From Oikopleura dioica (Eukaryota > Chordata > Appendicularia > Copelata > Oikopleuridae): a stretch of 64,000 bases of DNA. Where the stretch lies: contig OU015569.1 of the NCBI GenBank assembly GCA_907165135.1, positions 5,704,001-5,768,000 of the forward strand, read 5' to 3'. Numbering within the stretch: the stretch's first letter is position 1; the number at the start of each line of letters is the position of its first letter. Below the pieces are notes generated by a model that saw only the letters and a program-made list of their open reading frames with translations, had not been told where the DNA came from and searched no databases. Below are positions 11,747-26,123 of the stretch, in pieces. Made by a program: the position numbers and the translations under genes.

Positions 11747-12582
11747 TCAAGACCGCATTCTCCTAACAAGATAAAAATAGGGTCCAAGACCGTTTCCGAT
11801 ACGAACGGATTGTTTTCGACGATCTCTGTGCTGTTCTCGGGGACTTGAACGCTGGTGGTTTTCCGCAATCGCCGTATTTCTAGCAACGAAGTAGTTTATT
11901 GCGATCCCTGCGAAATTGAGTCCGTCGGCGCTCAAAGCTTACAATTTTATGATGGGAAATCTTCAATAAATTACCCATAAGCTGCTTAACGAAATGCTGT
12001 AGCCGGGTAGACGTGAGTCCCACTCGTTTGGCGCTTGCCCTGCCGGAAGAATAGAGATCGCAGATGAGCTCAAACAGTCCCTCCGTCGGACCCCGATTTA
12101 TAGTCATCTCATTTAGTGGAATACCCCTAAGTATCTTCGTCACCGAGAAGAGACTTGAATGAGTTAGGCACTTCCGCGTCTGCTCTGCTAAATGCGTCTG
12201 GCGCGGTTTAACTCGTTTCCTGACAGGAGCCGCCATAAATAGAAGCATCAGCTTTAGCTCGGAATAAAATGGTAGCCACGAGAGGAAGACATCAGCCATG
12301 TACTCAACTCCATAGTAGTAGGTGAAGACGACCTTGTTCCAGGGTAAAAAACAGGCTTAGAAAACACACAAGGGGATCTACGATTGCTTTTTGAACCCTT
12401 GGCCAGTATTTGAGCCAGAAATTGACATCGGGAGAGTCGTTAAGCAGCGACTTCATTGAAAGAGTGGCTGGCAATGCTAATGACATAGCCTGCCAAGCGG
12501 CACTGTTCGAGGGGATGCCAGTTGTTTGGAATTTTAAGGAAAGAAATGCGACTAGCAACCCTTGACCATACACAATACCCAT
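11747..12582 (-). CDS. REEP / TB2-DP1-HVA22 family ER-shaping protein
   Basis: ATG at 12580-12582. The first exon has hydrophobic segments and the motif FWLKYW. A later exon reads FTYYYGVEYMADVFLSWLPF then YSELKLMLLFMAAP, which is the family core (ADIFLSWFPFYYELK in better-known members). These proteins sit in the ER membrane as hairpins and curve tubules. The tail after the core (RKRVKPRQTHL..., then ADGLNFAGIAINYFVARN and an Arg-rich end, stop 11747) does not resemble the usual REEP tail and is longer. It was assembled across a short GT-AG intron in consistent phase. The gene is first in a minus-strand run followed by THOC6. Family is well supported; exon ends inside the tail are less so. 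Confidence 0.72.
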
Positions 12583-14032
12583 TCGTCTTCTATTCTCTAT
12601 CTATGGTAATCCCGAGCAGGGTGCAAAGTAACCTCAGCGCTCCTACGCGCTTTCTTATCAAGATGTCAATTCAAGACAAAAAGATCAAGTGCGAGAAGTC
12701 GACTTCAGCGAAATGAGTAACAAGGGTGCAAAAAAGTGCTAGATTCCCAATTAAGAAGATCTTCGGAAATCTAGCACTACTGATTGTCTTTTTTTGAATA
12801 GCCGAGAAACGGTTTATTTTAATTTTACAATAAATATTTAACTTATACAACAGAAACAAAAAGGAAGAGTAAAAAACTTAAAAAGGAATGAAGCGCCCAA
12901 GAGGCAAGGAAAAAGAATCAACAGACTGAAAATGATTAAATAGTTTAAAGTCGCTTTTTGAAAAAGCGGGAATAAAGTAAAAAAAAACTGTATTTTGCTG
13001 TATATAATAAAAACGGTCTAACGAGCGATTTTGATAAATTAGGGCAAGGTTAAATTCGGCGGCTAAGCCTAAAGAAATATAGTAATGATTTTTGAATGAT
13101 TTATGAATTAAATAATACTTTGATTGATTTTCACCAGATAGACTCAAGATCTCCAGCGCGCTCAAGAACGAATACGAGCTCCTGAAGATCGTGACTGCAT
13201 CTGATATAGTAAAGGAAAAGAACAAACAAAAAGAAACAACAAAAATAAAGCAAACTTTTAAAAAATAATGATTTTGGAAAGGGAGAGTTTGTGTAAAAGA
13301 ATAGAAATAAACTGCTCTGAGGGATAATTATGAATAAAACTCAAAAATTGTGAACTTTACTTTGATAAGTCGTTTTTTTATTATTGGGGAGCAAGGCTGC
13401 AGTGCGTCGAAAGATAGCTAATAAGCGCAGGTCAGAAGATTGGCAACAGTTACACCTTTTTCGACTAGCAAATATCGTTTTAATCCCTTTTCATTTTTTC
13501 TAATTCGACATGCATCTTTCCTCGGACCTTCCAGAAAACAGGAATGGCACGGTCGGTGTATTGAGATTTCGACAAAATGTTAAACAAGCCTGCTAGCAGA
13601 GTAAAAGTGCAATGTGTTCAAGTGCTAACTACAGTGGTTAATTGTTTTTAAAGCTTTCTGACCTGAAGTACGTAAACTCAACTAATAATTTCAAATATAT
13701 TAAAAGATAAGGAAACAGAAAACAAGATTTATATTTTTTGAAGAAACTATGTTTTTGATCCGTTTTTTTTTATTTGGATTCAACTTATAATGAAAAAGAA
13801 ACTGGGTTGAACGGGCTGAAGCGAATTCATTTATCTTTTTTTTTGCAAAGGGGAAATCAGTAGTAGTTGTAAATAGAATTAGTTATCGTAGTTGTTTGGG
13901 CACCTGTTAAATACCGAGGCAGCTGTTGGGAGAAGAATTTTTTAGAATACAATTCCGTGAAGGCGCCCGAAGGTTTTTAAGTTAATTATAAAAGGTGTGG
14001 CAACGCCGTCATTTTTTTCTTAACAGGAGTGA
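12583..14032 (-). other. region between TTBK and REEP genes
   Basis: Mostly AT-rich. At about 13130-13205 on the minus strand an AG acceptor (CTATATCAG) is followed by an exon-like stretch reading CSHDLQELVFVLERAGDLES and soon a stop. It could be an alternative last exon of the kinase or a fragment of another gene. No other coding signal was seen. Confidence 0.35.
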
Positions 14033-16169
<2,137 letters not shown>

Positions 16170-16506
16170 TGATGGTTTTCCCGTTTTCTTTGCTTATAGT
16201 CGCCGTGTTCGATGATTATTTATATTTCTTTATTTAAGGCCAGTTGATAAATGATAAATGGAAAGTTCAAGCTTCGCTAATGTCTCGCTTTAACGTCTCA
16301 TTTCTTTTTTGCCGATATCTGAAAACAGGGCGACCGGTTAGTACGTATAATCCCAATAAATACAGATTTTAGAAACAGTATCTTAGTTGTTTGGCAGTAT
16401 CCAGCAATTTAAAGAAATTTGACTAATCTGTTATGTTATTTCACTTGCTCGCTGTTTGATAGAAGGCGTTTCACAGAGTAGTTGTTCTCGGTTTTGCTCT
16501 TTCGCA

Positions 16507-19500
16507 TCAAAACAGATTTTTCGTCCGTGATACGTCCATCATATCGTCTAGAAGCGCTTCCCTTGTCACTCCGATCTTCCTACTTAGATCGGTCTGTTCT
16601 GTGAAGGACAGTCCGTTGAATCTCTCTAATAAATCTCCATCAATGATATTCTTTGCCGCATTCTCCAGGTCTCTGAACTCATTCGAACACTAAAAATACG
16701 ATTGTTCTCTTCGGAATAAAAAGCTCTGCGCTGGAAAATCAAGACTCAGAGCGCGAGAGTAGGTCTAATCTCTTCTTTTGGTAGATGGAACGTATTGACG
16801 GGGCCTCCAGGGAGTGTGTGTAGAACTCCAGCCTTTTTATTATTAACGCCTATGGCCAGCAGCTTTATCTCGAAGAAGACTGGCCTCGCTCTAGTTCTCT
16901 TTTTTTCTCGTTTGCAAATGAATCAATTTAAAATTGAAAACGGAACTAAAAAAACCTTCAGAATGTTACGAGGACGATAAAGTTCACTCATGCAAAAGAA
17001 GGGATGTTTTTGACTTGCAAAATAGGTTAAATTAAAAAGCACACTTACGTATCTATATTCCCTTGGATTTAGGCCGCCGTAATGAGGCAGATGGCTCTGA
17101 ACGAGCGTTTGCAGCATTTCCAATCTTCTGAACACTTTCTCGGACACTGGCACAATGTCTCCCAACGAGCCGTCCAAACCGGCATAAAAAGTGACGTGTC
17201 TTAAAGGCACATAAAGTTTTAGGACAGCGAGTTTGAGAGTTTGAGAGTTTGAAAGCGCTCAATAGTCCTGATTAATTCTGACATAAATATTCGATTACTG
17301 CATCAGAGAAAAGGAAAAAAAAAATTTTTTAAATAAAAAAAAAACTAAAAGAGAAAAGTTACCTGGCATCGTTTTCTGTTAGGGCTACTTTCGTGAAAGT
17401 ATCGTTTTGACGAGCGAGCGAGTTCCACATGGACATGACTCTTTTTCCAAGATTGATGTCAGCTTGTCGGATTAGCTGCTTCCCCCCGTTCGACTCTTTT
17501 TGATCTGGCTTGTACATGTAGACGTGTAAATTTCGCTGCATATCGGTGGAAACGAGCCCGACCTAAGAAAAGCTCTTGTTGACTAACTGTTTCAGTTTTG
17601 ACCTTCAAATGATGTTGTATTGTGGTTTCCCTTCGGGATCTTAGCGGCCTACCCGGAAGGTAATCCGCGAAACAAGACGAATATACCACTCTTTTGGTTG
17701 TAAATGACAAATAAAAAGAAACAGACCATCTTTTTGGTCAAAATCAAGTACCTTATTAATACTGAATAACCCCCAAATTGTGCTGATTTCATCGCTCTAC
17801 TCGCGACTCGGCATTTTTACGAGAGGTCGATAGAAGTAAAAAGTCAACCGGGTCTACTATTAGCTTAGGTTGCTTATGCTCAAAGTTGAACTCCTCTGTC
17901 CCGTTTGTTACCTGGTTTCCGTCGAGTAAGATTCCTACAGCCATGACTTCGCCAGCTCTACGCGCACGGGAAATAGAACTGATGCAATTTCGCTCTCCTT
18001 GGTGCCTCAGAAGCGTAATCCCCTGTTGGATATCGCCGACAAGTGCGTAGTTTTTAAAGCAGTGCGTCGCATGTGTGTAAAGCTACAAGAAAATGTAAAT
18101 TATTTTGTTTTTTTGTTTCTTTTCACTTCTCTAAGACGCGCGTTTCGTGATAAGTTTTACAAATTGTCAAAGTGCTAAAATTGTCTTTCGGATAATAAAA
18201 AATAAATTCACTTTCGCGGTAATTATTACTTTCACGCGACGCCGGGCGGGAGCACTTACTTGTGTATCAACGAAACCGGTGGCTCGCAAGTTGTCATCTT
18301 GAAAAGCGTGAATGAATACTTTCTGTCCTATGGCGGCGATAAGGGCACCATCGAGTGAGTCTACCGCCGACACTGGTCCTCTCTGTGACTCGTCATAAAC
18401 GGTTTTGTATTTGTAGCGAGTAAGTGGTTTCCCAGGCTCTGGAACAACGTCGATTACTTCTAGTAAGATGAGTCTTCCTCTACTTTGGCAAGGGTTAGCT
18501 CTCTTTTAATTTTAACATGTGTCCAGACATTGGACTAGCGCCCAACTGCGCCGCTGTGTCTGAACTTGACAAGAGCTCTTGCGCCTTTTACCAAGGGCGC
18601 AGATTAGCAGGGTCAACTTCAATAACTATTTTAATCGTCAATTAGCCCCACTGGAAATGGAAAGCTCATGTAAAAAAAAACTCTTCGCCGTTATCTATAT
18701 CTAGAAACGATGTTCGGTAGCTACCCCGGTCCTTTGATAATCTTCTCCGCAAACATTGCTCGTTCCGATTGCTATGTACTGTTTTCTGCCGCTCATTGAT
18801 GCTTCCGATTTTAGGTAGACCGAGCGACAACACAGAATATGCTCATGAGCGTCCATTTCTATCCTTGAATTAGGAATTACTTCCCAAGTTGACGGACTGA
18901 ACATTTCAACGAAGTACTGTGATGGTTTATTCTCGTCTCAAATTGAGCAATTACTAAAGGGCCTTCAGTAAAGACCGTTGTAAAGAAGAAAAATAGATGA
19001 AAATAGATTATTAACCATGCCTGTGGGAAAAGCTGAGTTTCGACATTGGCTACTTCAGGCATATCTTCATACTCCTTGTGTCCTTCCGCATTGATCTGAA
19101 CTTGACGTGTAAATTGCGACGCGCGAAGGGCGCGCGGAGGAAGTTTAGTGATCGTCACCTTGGGCAGCATTTCGATCTTCTCATTTCTGCAGCCGCAGAT
19201 GGTCAACACTTTTTGCTCTAGATCGTACGATGAAAAGCACGGCGTGTAGTTGAGCTTGATTTTTTTGAAGGGCCAGTCTGCGTCGTACTTGAGAAACGGC
19301 TGAAGAGTCGCAACTGTGAGTGTTTTTGTGGAATGGCGGAAGTAGAGGAATCCGTGTGGGCACGATTCGTTGTCGAATGGAGTAAACGCGTTTACAAATC
19401 CCTCCTGCCACATAGAATGAATGCTAAACAACGCTGTGATAATCGCCTTCTTTGATTAATCTTCAGATTAATGACAAAATTACGCGAGCTCTGATTTTGG

Positions 19501-22500
19501 GCTCACAAGGTAAATTATCTCTCATAAAGGAGCATAAAATCAGCTCTTTGATGTCAAATACAACTCACTTTAATCTGCCGTCCTGTCCGGAGAAGATCCA
19601 GTGGGGATAAGCCCCACCTAGGAATACTCCCTTGTGTCCTTGTATATTCTTGAATTGTCGCATCATTTTGTTGTTCCGGTGTTTCTTGATAATTTCATCG
19701 CTGACACCTGGAATCCGACGTAACAATTTCGTTTTGTCTTGGAATTTGATAAATCGACCAGACAGGACCGGATTTTCCGTTTGGAATCGAATTGGAGTGG
19801 CGCGGAAACGGTAAATCATCAACTGATCCGCAATCATCACAACTATTCAGGGCTCAGTTTGTCGTAATTACGACAATTATATTTATATATTTATATTTTT
19901 ATTTTATATTTATAGACATCGCATCCAGGAAATTTAACTACAGGCGAGGCTACACTTGAGTCCCTCTCCTATGTAAGGCAGTCCGCATGGTCCCATTTTG
20001 AAGACGTTCATTTCCTGCACGTCCATCACATCTAATCGGCGTCCATCAGAGCCCTCAAAACGGCTAGTTTCGATGATTTTAGGAGCATTGGCAAAGTTTC
20101 GGTCTCCGAAACGTAAAATGCAATCTGGCAGTGAATATATCTCAAGGTTTCCGTTTGCTCGAGTGAGGAACAACCAATGTCGGCCCTTAGCATCGCCGTC
20201 GATAAATTCTTCGAACTCTTCGCCCTCTGCAGTTTCATTCAAGAACACTTTTTAGCGCATTTGACAAATGTAATTGAATAGCGAATTACACTGTGAGTGT
20301 TACTTCACAAGTAAAATACGCTCCTGAATCTGCTGTTGGCTCCTCTATATCCCCGTACAGCAGTTCATCTTCTTCCTCTGCCGTGAGAATTGTATTGAAA
20401 TCTAAGTGGAATTCTTCTCTGTTCTCGTCATCGCCATGTTGAGTTAACGAAGGCTCAGACTGTTTCTCTTTTTTCTCGGATAGTTTCTTTTCTTTTGCTT
20501 CTTGATTTCGAATAATGTCGGGACTCCCTTTACCAAGCACGAAATGGCCTTCATCATCTTTCATTAGCGAGATGTGCATGATCTTCTTGCCAGGGTCGTC
20601 CGACGAACACTCAGGCGCAGTCGAGGTCTTCATCATAACACTTCCATCGGAATTGGTATGCAGAACAAGTGAGATGATTGTCCCCTTCGAAGCGAGAATG
20701 ACCAAGTAAGGATCACAGGCTACTGCTTGGATAATCTGTCCGTTGAGATCGAATGGTTTGTTCTGAATCGTCTCCTGCGTGTCCATGTCGACCAGGACAA
20801 CTGCGCGTGGGAGTACTTGCACGATGTATTTTCCATTACCGATGGTTGAGCAAAATATCGTTTTCGCGTTCGTTGCCAAGCCGCACTCCTCCTTTTTCAA
20901 TTCTTCGAGGATCTGGCCCGTTGTGAAAACCATGGTCTGGTCTTTCTTCGTCATAACTAAGAGACTATGTCTTGTCGATTCTGATCTGCGCAATGTCCAC
21001 ATGTCATTGAAATTCATTGGGAAGGGAAAATTTGATGCTATACTTGGTCGTACTGATTTGTGCAAGACTGTTATGCTGCCTGTTTTGTCCTTGCCTGAGA
21101 GAATGCAAACATCGATGTTTCTATCTCTTGCGTCGCTTCCTACATGGTCGTAGCTATCGTTGTGGTTGGATGTGTGGATCAACTCTACTGGTCCACAAGG
21201 GCCAATATTCGAAATATTATCCATTGTCTCGAATTCATAGCACAAATTAACGTCAAGGTTGAAAATCTCGTCTCCGTAGTACCCGTCAATCGCACCGAGC
21301 TCGTCTTCTTCGGCCTCGAAGATTGTTTTGTTGCGCTTTGGCACAGTGCCATTGCTGTGGACTTTTTCCCAATCCCCGGACGGATCACTCGTTCGTTTTC
21401 GTTTTTTCTCAGGAGAGTTTTCTTCTTTTTCCATTTCGAAATCGAGGGGGTTTTCTTCTTCCATTTCGTTCTCACCGCCATTTTCTTGATTATTTGATTT
21501 GGCATCGCCGTTTTCAACTGATAGGGATGATTTTTTAGAAGTAACTTGATTGTCGCATTTGTAACGTAACAGCAGAGAGTTGCCTAATCTGGAGCCGAGA
21601 AATATCAAGTTATCGTTTAATTTTGTAAGCGTCGTAGGAATGACAGATGAGGCGACCTGATCCAAGTGAAATCTCCTGACATTATTCAGTGAGTCCTTCT
21701 TCAGTGTGATCACATAAACATCTCCGGTTTCGAGGGAGACGCATATAGAATCGCTGGATAACATACACGCTCTGCAATTGAGCAAATTCAACGGGGAAAC
21801 ATCCTGCTCCTTCAAAGCAAAGTTCGTAGAGCCAAATGTGAGGCTATTGAGAGCGACACCGTACGGTGGCACAGACTGGTCCAAATAGATAAGCGAGTTG
21901 GTGGCGAACAGAAGCGATCCTCCAAGCGGTTTCGGAATGGGAAAGATCGCTGATGCATCGAAGGGCAAGCCCGACATTTGCCAAATGATGGGGTGCGTTT
22001 GGTCGATCAGATTAATCGAAAGTGCAACGATCCCACATGTATCTTGTCTTTCGGTGACACGACCCGTCCAAGTCGGCAACGCTTCATAGAGAATCAGCAG
22101 TGTAGGATCGTTGTAGCCGTCGAGGAATTGAAAATCAATGACTGAGGCGACCTTTACTGGCAAATTCTGTACGTCGATCATGAAGGAAGCTACGGCTTGA
22201 TGGGTTCGACCGGACATATCCCTCCCCGTAGCTCGTCGAAAAGGAAGAATCGCAAGATAGGAGCCATAAATCAACACAGCCGCGCATCTATTGAACCCAT
22301 CTACGCGTGCCAGTGCGATCGAGTTGAGTTTTCGAAATCCCCGGCGAAGATCTTCGTCCTGGAAGTAATGCATCGAAACAGTCGTTAGCGAACCTGTATC
22401 AGGCTCGTACTCGACAATCACGCATTTTGACTCTTCAATGGAGAGGAGCAACGAGTCCCGGACGCTGCCGCTGAAGCGCACCCGGGACATTGAGATAACA

Positions 22501-22754
22501 GTGCCCCAGAGTTCAAATTCGTCACAAAGTTCAAAACTGTCGACGTTATTTCCAGATTCGTCTTTTGACGAAGAAATTCGATAGACTGACAAAATGTTTC
22601 CAGCAGCGACGGCCAGGTTTTGCTCGCCATCGTGATAAAAACACAAGGCACATGACTCGTCGACCCCCGTCGGCCTCTGAGATTCCTTATGATATCCGTA
22701 GATCTCGCATGGCGGGAGGGCAGGCGGCTCTTCAGTGTTTTCCTCTTCTATCAT
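16507..22754 (-). CDS. CPSF1: Cleavage and polyadenylation specificity factor subunit 1 (CPSF160)
   Basis: The largest CPSF subunit, a three-propeller nuclear scaffold for recognition of AAUAAA during mRNA 3' processing. A long first exon (about 20286-22754) starts at in-frame ATG 22752-22754 (MIEEENTEEPPALPPCEIYG). It carries RCAAVLIYGSYLAILPFRRA, NQSVPPYGVALNSLTFG style motifs and FLGSRLGNSLLLRYK, a nuclear-localisation-like KKRKRTSD insert, and an acidic EEEDELLYGD stretch as in orthologues. Following short exons continue colinearly: WLFLTRANGNLEIYSLPDC, NESCPHGFLYF, STWEVIPNSRIEMD, AIGQKVFIHAF, GLVSTDMQRNLHVYMYKPDQ, VTFYAGLDGSLGDIVPVSEK, HYGGLNPREYR, and a last exon ending LLDDMMDVSRTKNLF with TGA at 16507-16509. 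Total about 1,400 aa, the family length. An AG (TTTTTTGCAG) sits 16 nt before the ATG. Confidence 0.95.
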
Positions 22755-22814
22755 AATCACGATTTCATTCTGCAAAAAATGCGCTTCTAGAACATTTGTT
22801 TTCTTTAAAGGAGA

Positions 22815-23281
22815 ATGGAGAAGCTTGATCAGTTTCGCAGAACAATGATCAACCCAACCATGAAAAACCTGGAAATCGACCCAGATGTCATCAAGGTAGT
22901 AAATTGCTTCAGATCAAAGATAAATTGGCTTCGATCTGAATTCATTTCCAGCTCGAGAGCAAAGTGAAAATTTTGATTTTTAATTTTTTTTTGTCAAGGA
23001 ACATGTAGACATATGATAAAGTTGAATGGGCTGGATAATATAAATTGAAATGTTTTCAGATGCTGGAAATATGTGGCAAAGAAGTGCTACGCGAACGGGC
23101 GATGAGTGGCCGAGAACTTGCTGGCCAGGAACTCATCGACTTCATCCGCGACTTGGTGGTCAACGTTGGCAAAATTCGAGAGGCGAGACTCAGATGCAAG
23201 AAACTTGATCCCGAGCTTGAAACTCTTAGGACAGTGGTCAGAGATTCCCTTTTGTTGCTTTCCGAAAGTCGAAAATTTTGA
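22815..23281 (+). CDS. small coiled-coil protein, unknown
   Basis: Two exons. The first starts at ATG 22815 and gives MEKLDQFRRTMINPTMKNLE up to a GT at about 22897. The second begins MLEICGKEVLRERAMSGREL and ends at TGA 23279-23281. The protein is about 104 aa, helical and charged, with no signal peptide. I do not recognise it. It is transcribed away from CPSF1, with only 60 nt between the two start codons, so the two genes must share a promoter or start sites within that interval. Confidence 0.65.
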
Positions 23282-24257
23282 AACTAGTCAATAGTTTTTA
23301 AGTGAAGCCAAAGCAGACTGCCAGAGAATAACCTGTTTTCTCTTATTACCGTTTCCCGATCACTTTAAAAAGCAAGAGACTCCAGCACTCACCAGAGGGA
23401 TTTAAAACATTCAAATAAGCAACAAAACGAATCAGCGTAAAGAAAATAAATATGTATCAATTTGAATAAACTATTTAAACACAATACAAGGAAAGAGACA
23501 AGCCTTCACTGTCGAAGTGTCCTTTTATTCTTTTTAAGAGACTGAGAAACTCTTCAAGAATCGGTAGTTTTCTTAGGTAGTTTAGGTAACGGAGAGAATT
23601 TGAAATTGAACTAGCGGAGAATGGAAAGAATCGTCGCCAAATCGCTCGTCTATTTTTTTTTTGTTTGTTGTTGAATGCAGGAACAGAAGAAGATAGGAAT
23701 AAAAATAACTCAAAGAGATTTCATTTTTTAAGATGTGGGGTAGGCGAAATCAATACAGGAATGTTTTAGGTTATTTCTTTCTGGATTTTAGAAACAGAGT
23801 TATGTAATGTCTCATGAATATTGGGGAGATTAGATCGCAGCGGCCGTTTATATCTGGGTTTTGGTCAAATTTAGGCTTGCTTCAATCAAAATTGAATTAA
23901 AGATCTGTTGATCCCACAAATAGTACAGTAGTTAAGCTAGCCATCCAAATTGTATGATCAAATGGCAATTTTTTAAAGGAAAAAGCTCATGTTCAAATTT
24001 GACTTCAGAACTCGTCAGATCTAAACACACTTAGTATCCGTTTGTTAAATTTTGTTGTTTACTCGAAACTTGCGTCCGATAAAAATGTTAAATTACAATT
24101 TTTTTTTATTTCGGGCTGTCATAACGTATTTATGTTTTCACATAGTATTTACATTTAAAAGAAGAAATCGAAATGGAAAAAGAAAAAATGATTAGGAAAT
24201 GCAGCTCTGATAGAAACATTTAAGTTAGAAAGAATTTATAAAATGAAAAAAGCATTG
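23282..24257. other. intergenic, no gene seen
   Basis: AT-rich sequence between two convergent genes; it probably holds both 3' UTRs (AATAAA-like runs near 23447). Confidence 0.5.
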
Positions 24258-26123
24258 TTAGCCGAGCTCCTCGTTAATCAATCGTTTTAAACGTTCCAGG
24301 TATTCGGGGAATACTTCAATATCGTTATGGCCGGCATCTATTGGAATTTTCGTTTAAAAGTGATTGCGAAAGGGCGGACTTACTATTAACCCAAAGTGGT
24401 GGCAGTGGTTTAGGGCACCTGTCGTGAATCTGCTTTCCGTGAATGAATGGAATTACCTCGTCCTCTGTCCCGTGAATCACCAAAGTCGGACTCCTCACGC
24501 GTTGCACTTTCTCGACACTAAAATAGATGAATTTAAAAAACTTTTTGCAGGCAAAATCCTGACTTTGCCTACTTTTATATTCAAAAAATTCCGTAAAAAC
24601 GAAAGCCCGTAAAATTCTGAGTCGACTGGACCAGACTCAGACGAAAACCGTCAGACGATGACGTCATAAATGACGCTAGAAGTTGTCAAAAATGGCGATT
24701 TTGGGCAAACTTTGAGTCACTTTTTTGGGCTTTTTTGACGGAATTATTTAATGTTCTATAGTTCAAATTGATCCCTGTGAAAAACTGTACTAAGGTTTTT
24801 CATGATTTTTCATTTCGTCGAAATTATTTTTTCGGAAAATTCTAGAGCCAAGTTTTTCAAAATTTTTTTCTTAATCCGTAAAAACCTTAGTGCAGTTATT
24901 AAAAAGCTTTCATTTAAGCTATCAAACACCGAAAAATTCAAGCAGGAACGCCGTTAAAAGAAGACTCAAAGTTTCGGCTTTTTGTAACCTTCTGACGTCA
25001 TTTGTGACGTCATTCTCTAGAAAATTTTTAAAACGATTTGGTCGAATCGACTCAAAATTTTGCAGGCTTTCTTACGGGCTGAAAATCTGACCACGTTAGA
25101 ATTCTGCTTGCAAAAAGTTTTTTAAATTCATCATAGTAATAATACTGTATTGTAACTGTCAGTTAACTGCCGCAATTTGGACTGCCACAAATTGGTCCTT
25201 TTTGGAATTATCTGGAAGACGGCCGGGGACAAAATTGCGGCAGTTAACTGTATTAGAACAAGCGCCGTGGTTTCAATTAATTACTTTTTGAAAGCGTCGA
25301 AAAACCATGTTCTCTTTGCTGTGGGGAACAGAACTCGAAAGCCTGAAGACAAGGGCGAGTGAAGCACGACGGCGGCGCAGTCGACTTTTGTTGCTAGATC
25401 AGTCGTCGGGACTTAACGATTGCGAATTGAAAAATCTTCCTTCATTTTAATAGAATGGTACCTGTGCCGATTGACTGTCCGTAAAGAATGACTTGATCCG
25501 GGCGAACATTATATTTCTCGAGTAGCTTTTCGTACGCCGCGGCGCAAGCTTTGTTCAAGTTTGACTCGTTTGGCTTTCCCGAGCTCTGGCCATAGCCGCA
25601 GTAGTCGTAGCTCAGAATATTGACCTTGAGTCGAGTCCCTAATTGTCAATCAAAAGTTAGCGAAAGCAATATTCGTTTGTGAGTTACCCAGTCCGATGAA
25701 AAACGAGCTCATTTGTCCGAGGTCGACCGCATTGCCGTGCGAAAAAAGAAGCGTGTATTTGGCGCTGGGCGAGCAGGTCACATGCATGCACGAAATCCTT
25801 AATTCGACATTGGAAAAAGAATGCGCAACGGTGTCTCTTACTTTTCGCCAGATCGCGTTCTAGCGTAGAATACGTCAATTTGATCCTGTTCTCGGGCAGA
25901 GTGCTGCCATTCTGCGCGCTCGCTCAAGTGTATTTTGTATTTGGTCCCATTTTCGTCCCGAACTAGGATTAAAATAATGGAGAAAGATGGTCTCGAAAGA
26001 AGAGATTATACCGATTGTGTAAGACGGCTCTGGCGGAAGGAATGCTACCTTGGCTGCGATTCTTGACGGACAGGGTGGACAAAGAAATAACCTACAGAAC
26101 TCCGAACAGCCGAGTCCATTCAT
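24258..26123 (-). CDS. ABHD17: ABHD17-like depalmitoylating serine hydrolase
   Basis: ATG at 26121-26123. The N-terminus [20 protein letters not shown] is the Cys-rich palmitoylated start typical of ABHD17, followed by [17 protein letters not shown]. Middle exons encode the alpha/beta-hydrolase strand-helix region around the nucleophile, including YGQSIGT on the minus strand near 25480 and a [14 protein letters not shown]-like stretch near 25600. The last exons carry the catalytic-acid strand ([20 protein letters not shown]) and, across a short intron, the His region ([16 protein letters not shown]), with the stop at 24258-24260. Family members remove palmitate from membrane-bound Ras and PSD-95. 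One intron (about 24530-25440) is far larger than the rest and contains a foldback repeat. Confidence 0.9.
24528..25131. mobile_element. foldback (long inverted repeat) element inside an ABHD17 intron
   Basis: The left end, from 24528, reads ATGAATTTAAAAAACTTTTT; the right end, 25110-25131, is its reverse complement. Similarity between the arms goes on for roughly 200 nt each side, with mismatches; for example GATGACGTCATAAATGACG on the left pairs with the region holding TGACGTCA at 24993-25000 and 25005-25012 on the right. No ORF is seen in between, so it is probably a non-autonomous MITE/foldback transposon. It fits wholly within the intron. Confidence 0.7.
25160..25250. repeat. short palindromic repeat (19-bp arms)
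   Basis: CAGTTAACTGCCGCAATTT (25160-25178) is repeated as its exact reverse complement at 25232-25250, separated by 53 nt. The centre also shows partial self-complementarity (CAAATTGG/CCTTTTTGG). It probably represents a small MITE next to the larger foldback. Confidence 0.7.

Noticed and set aside
20515-22756. Many + ORFs within CPSF1
   Set aside because: Shadows of the strongly supported minus-strand CPSF1 exon.
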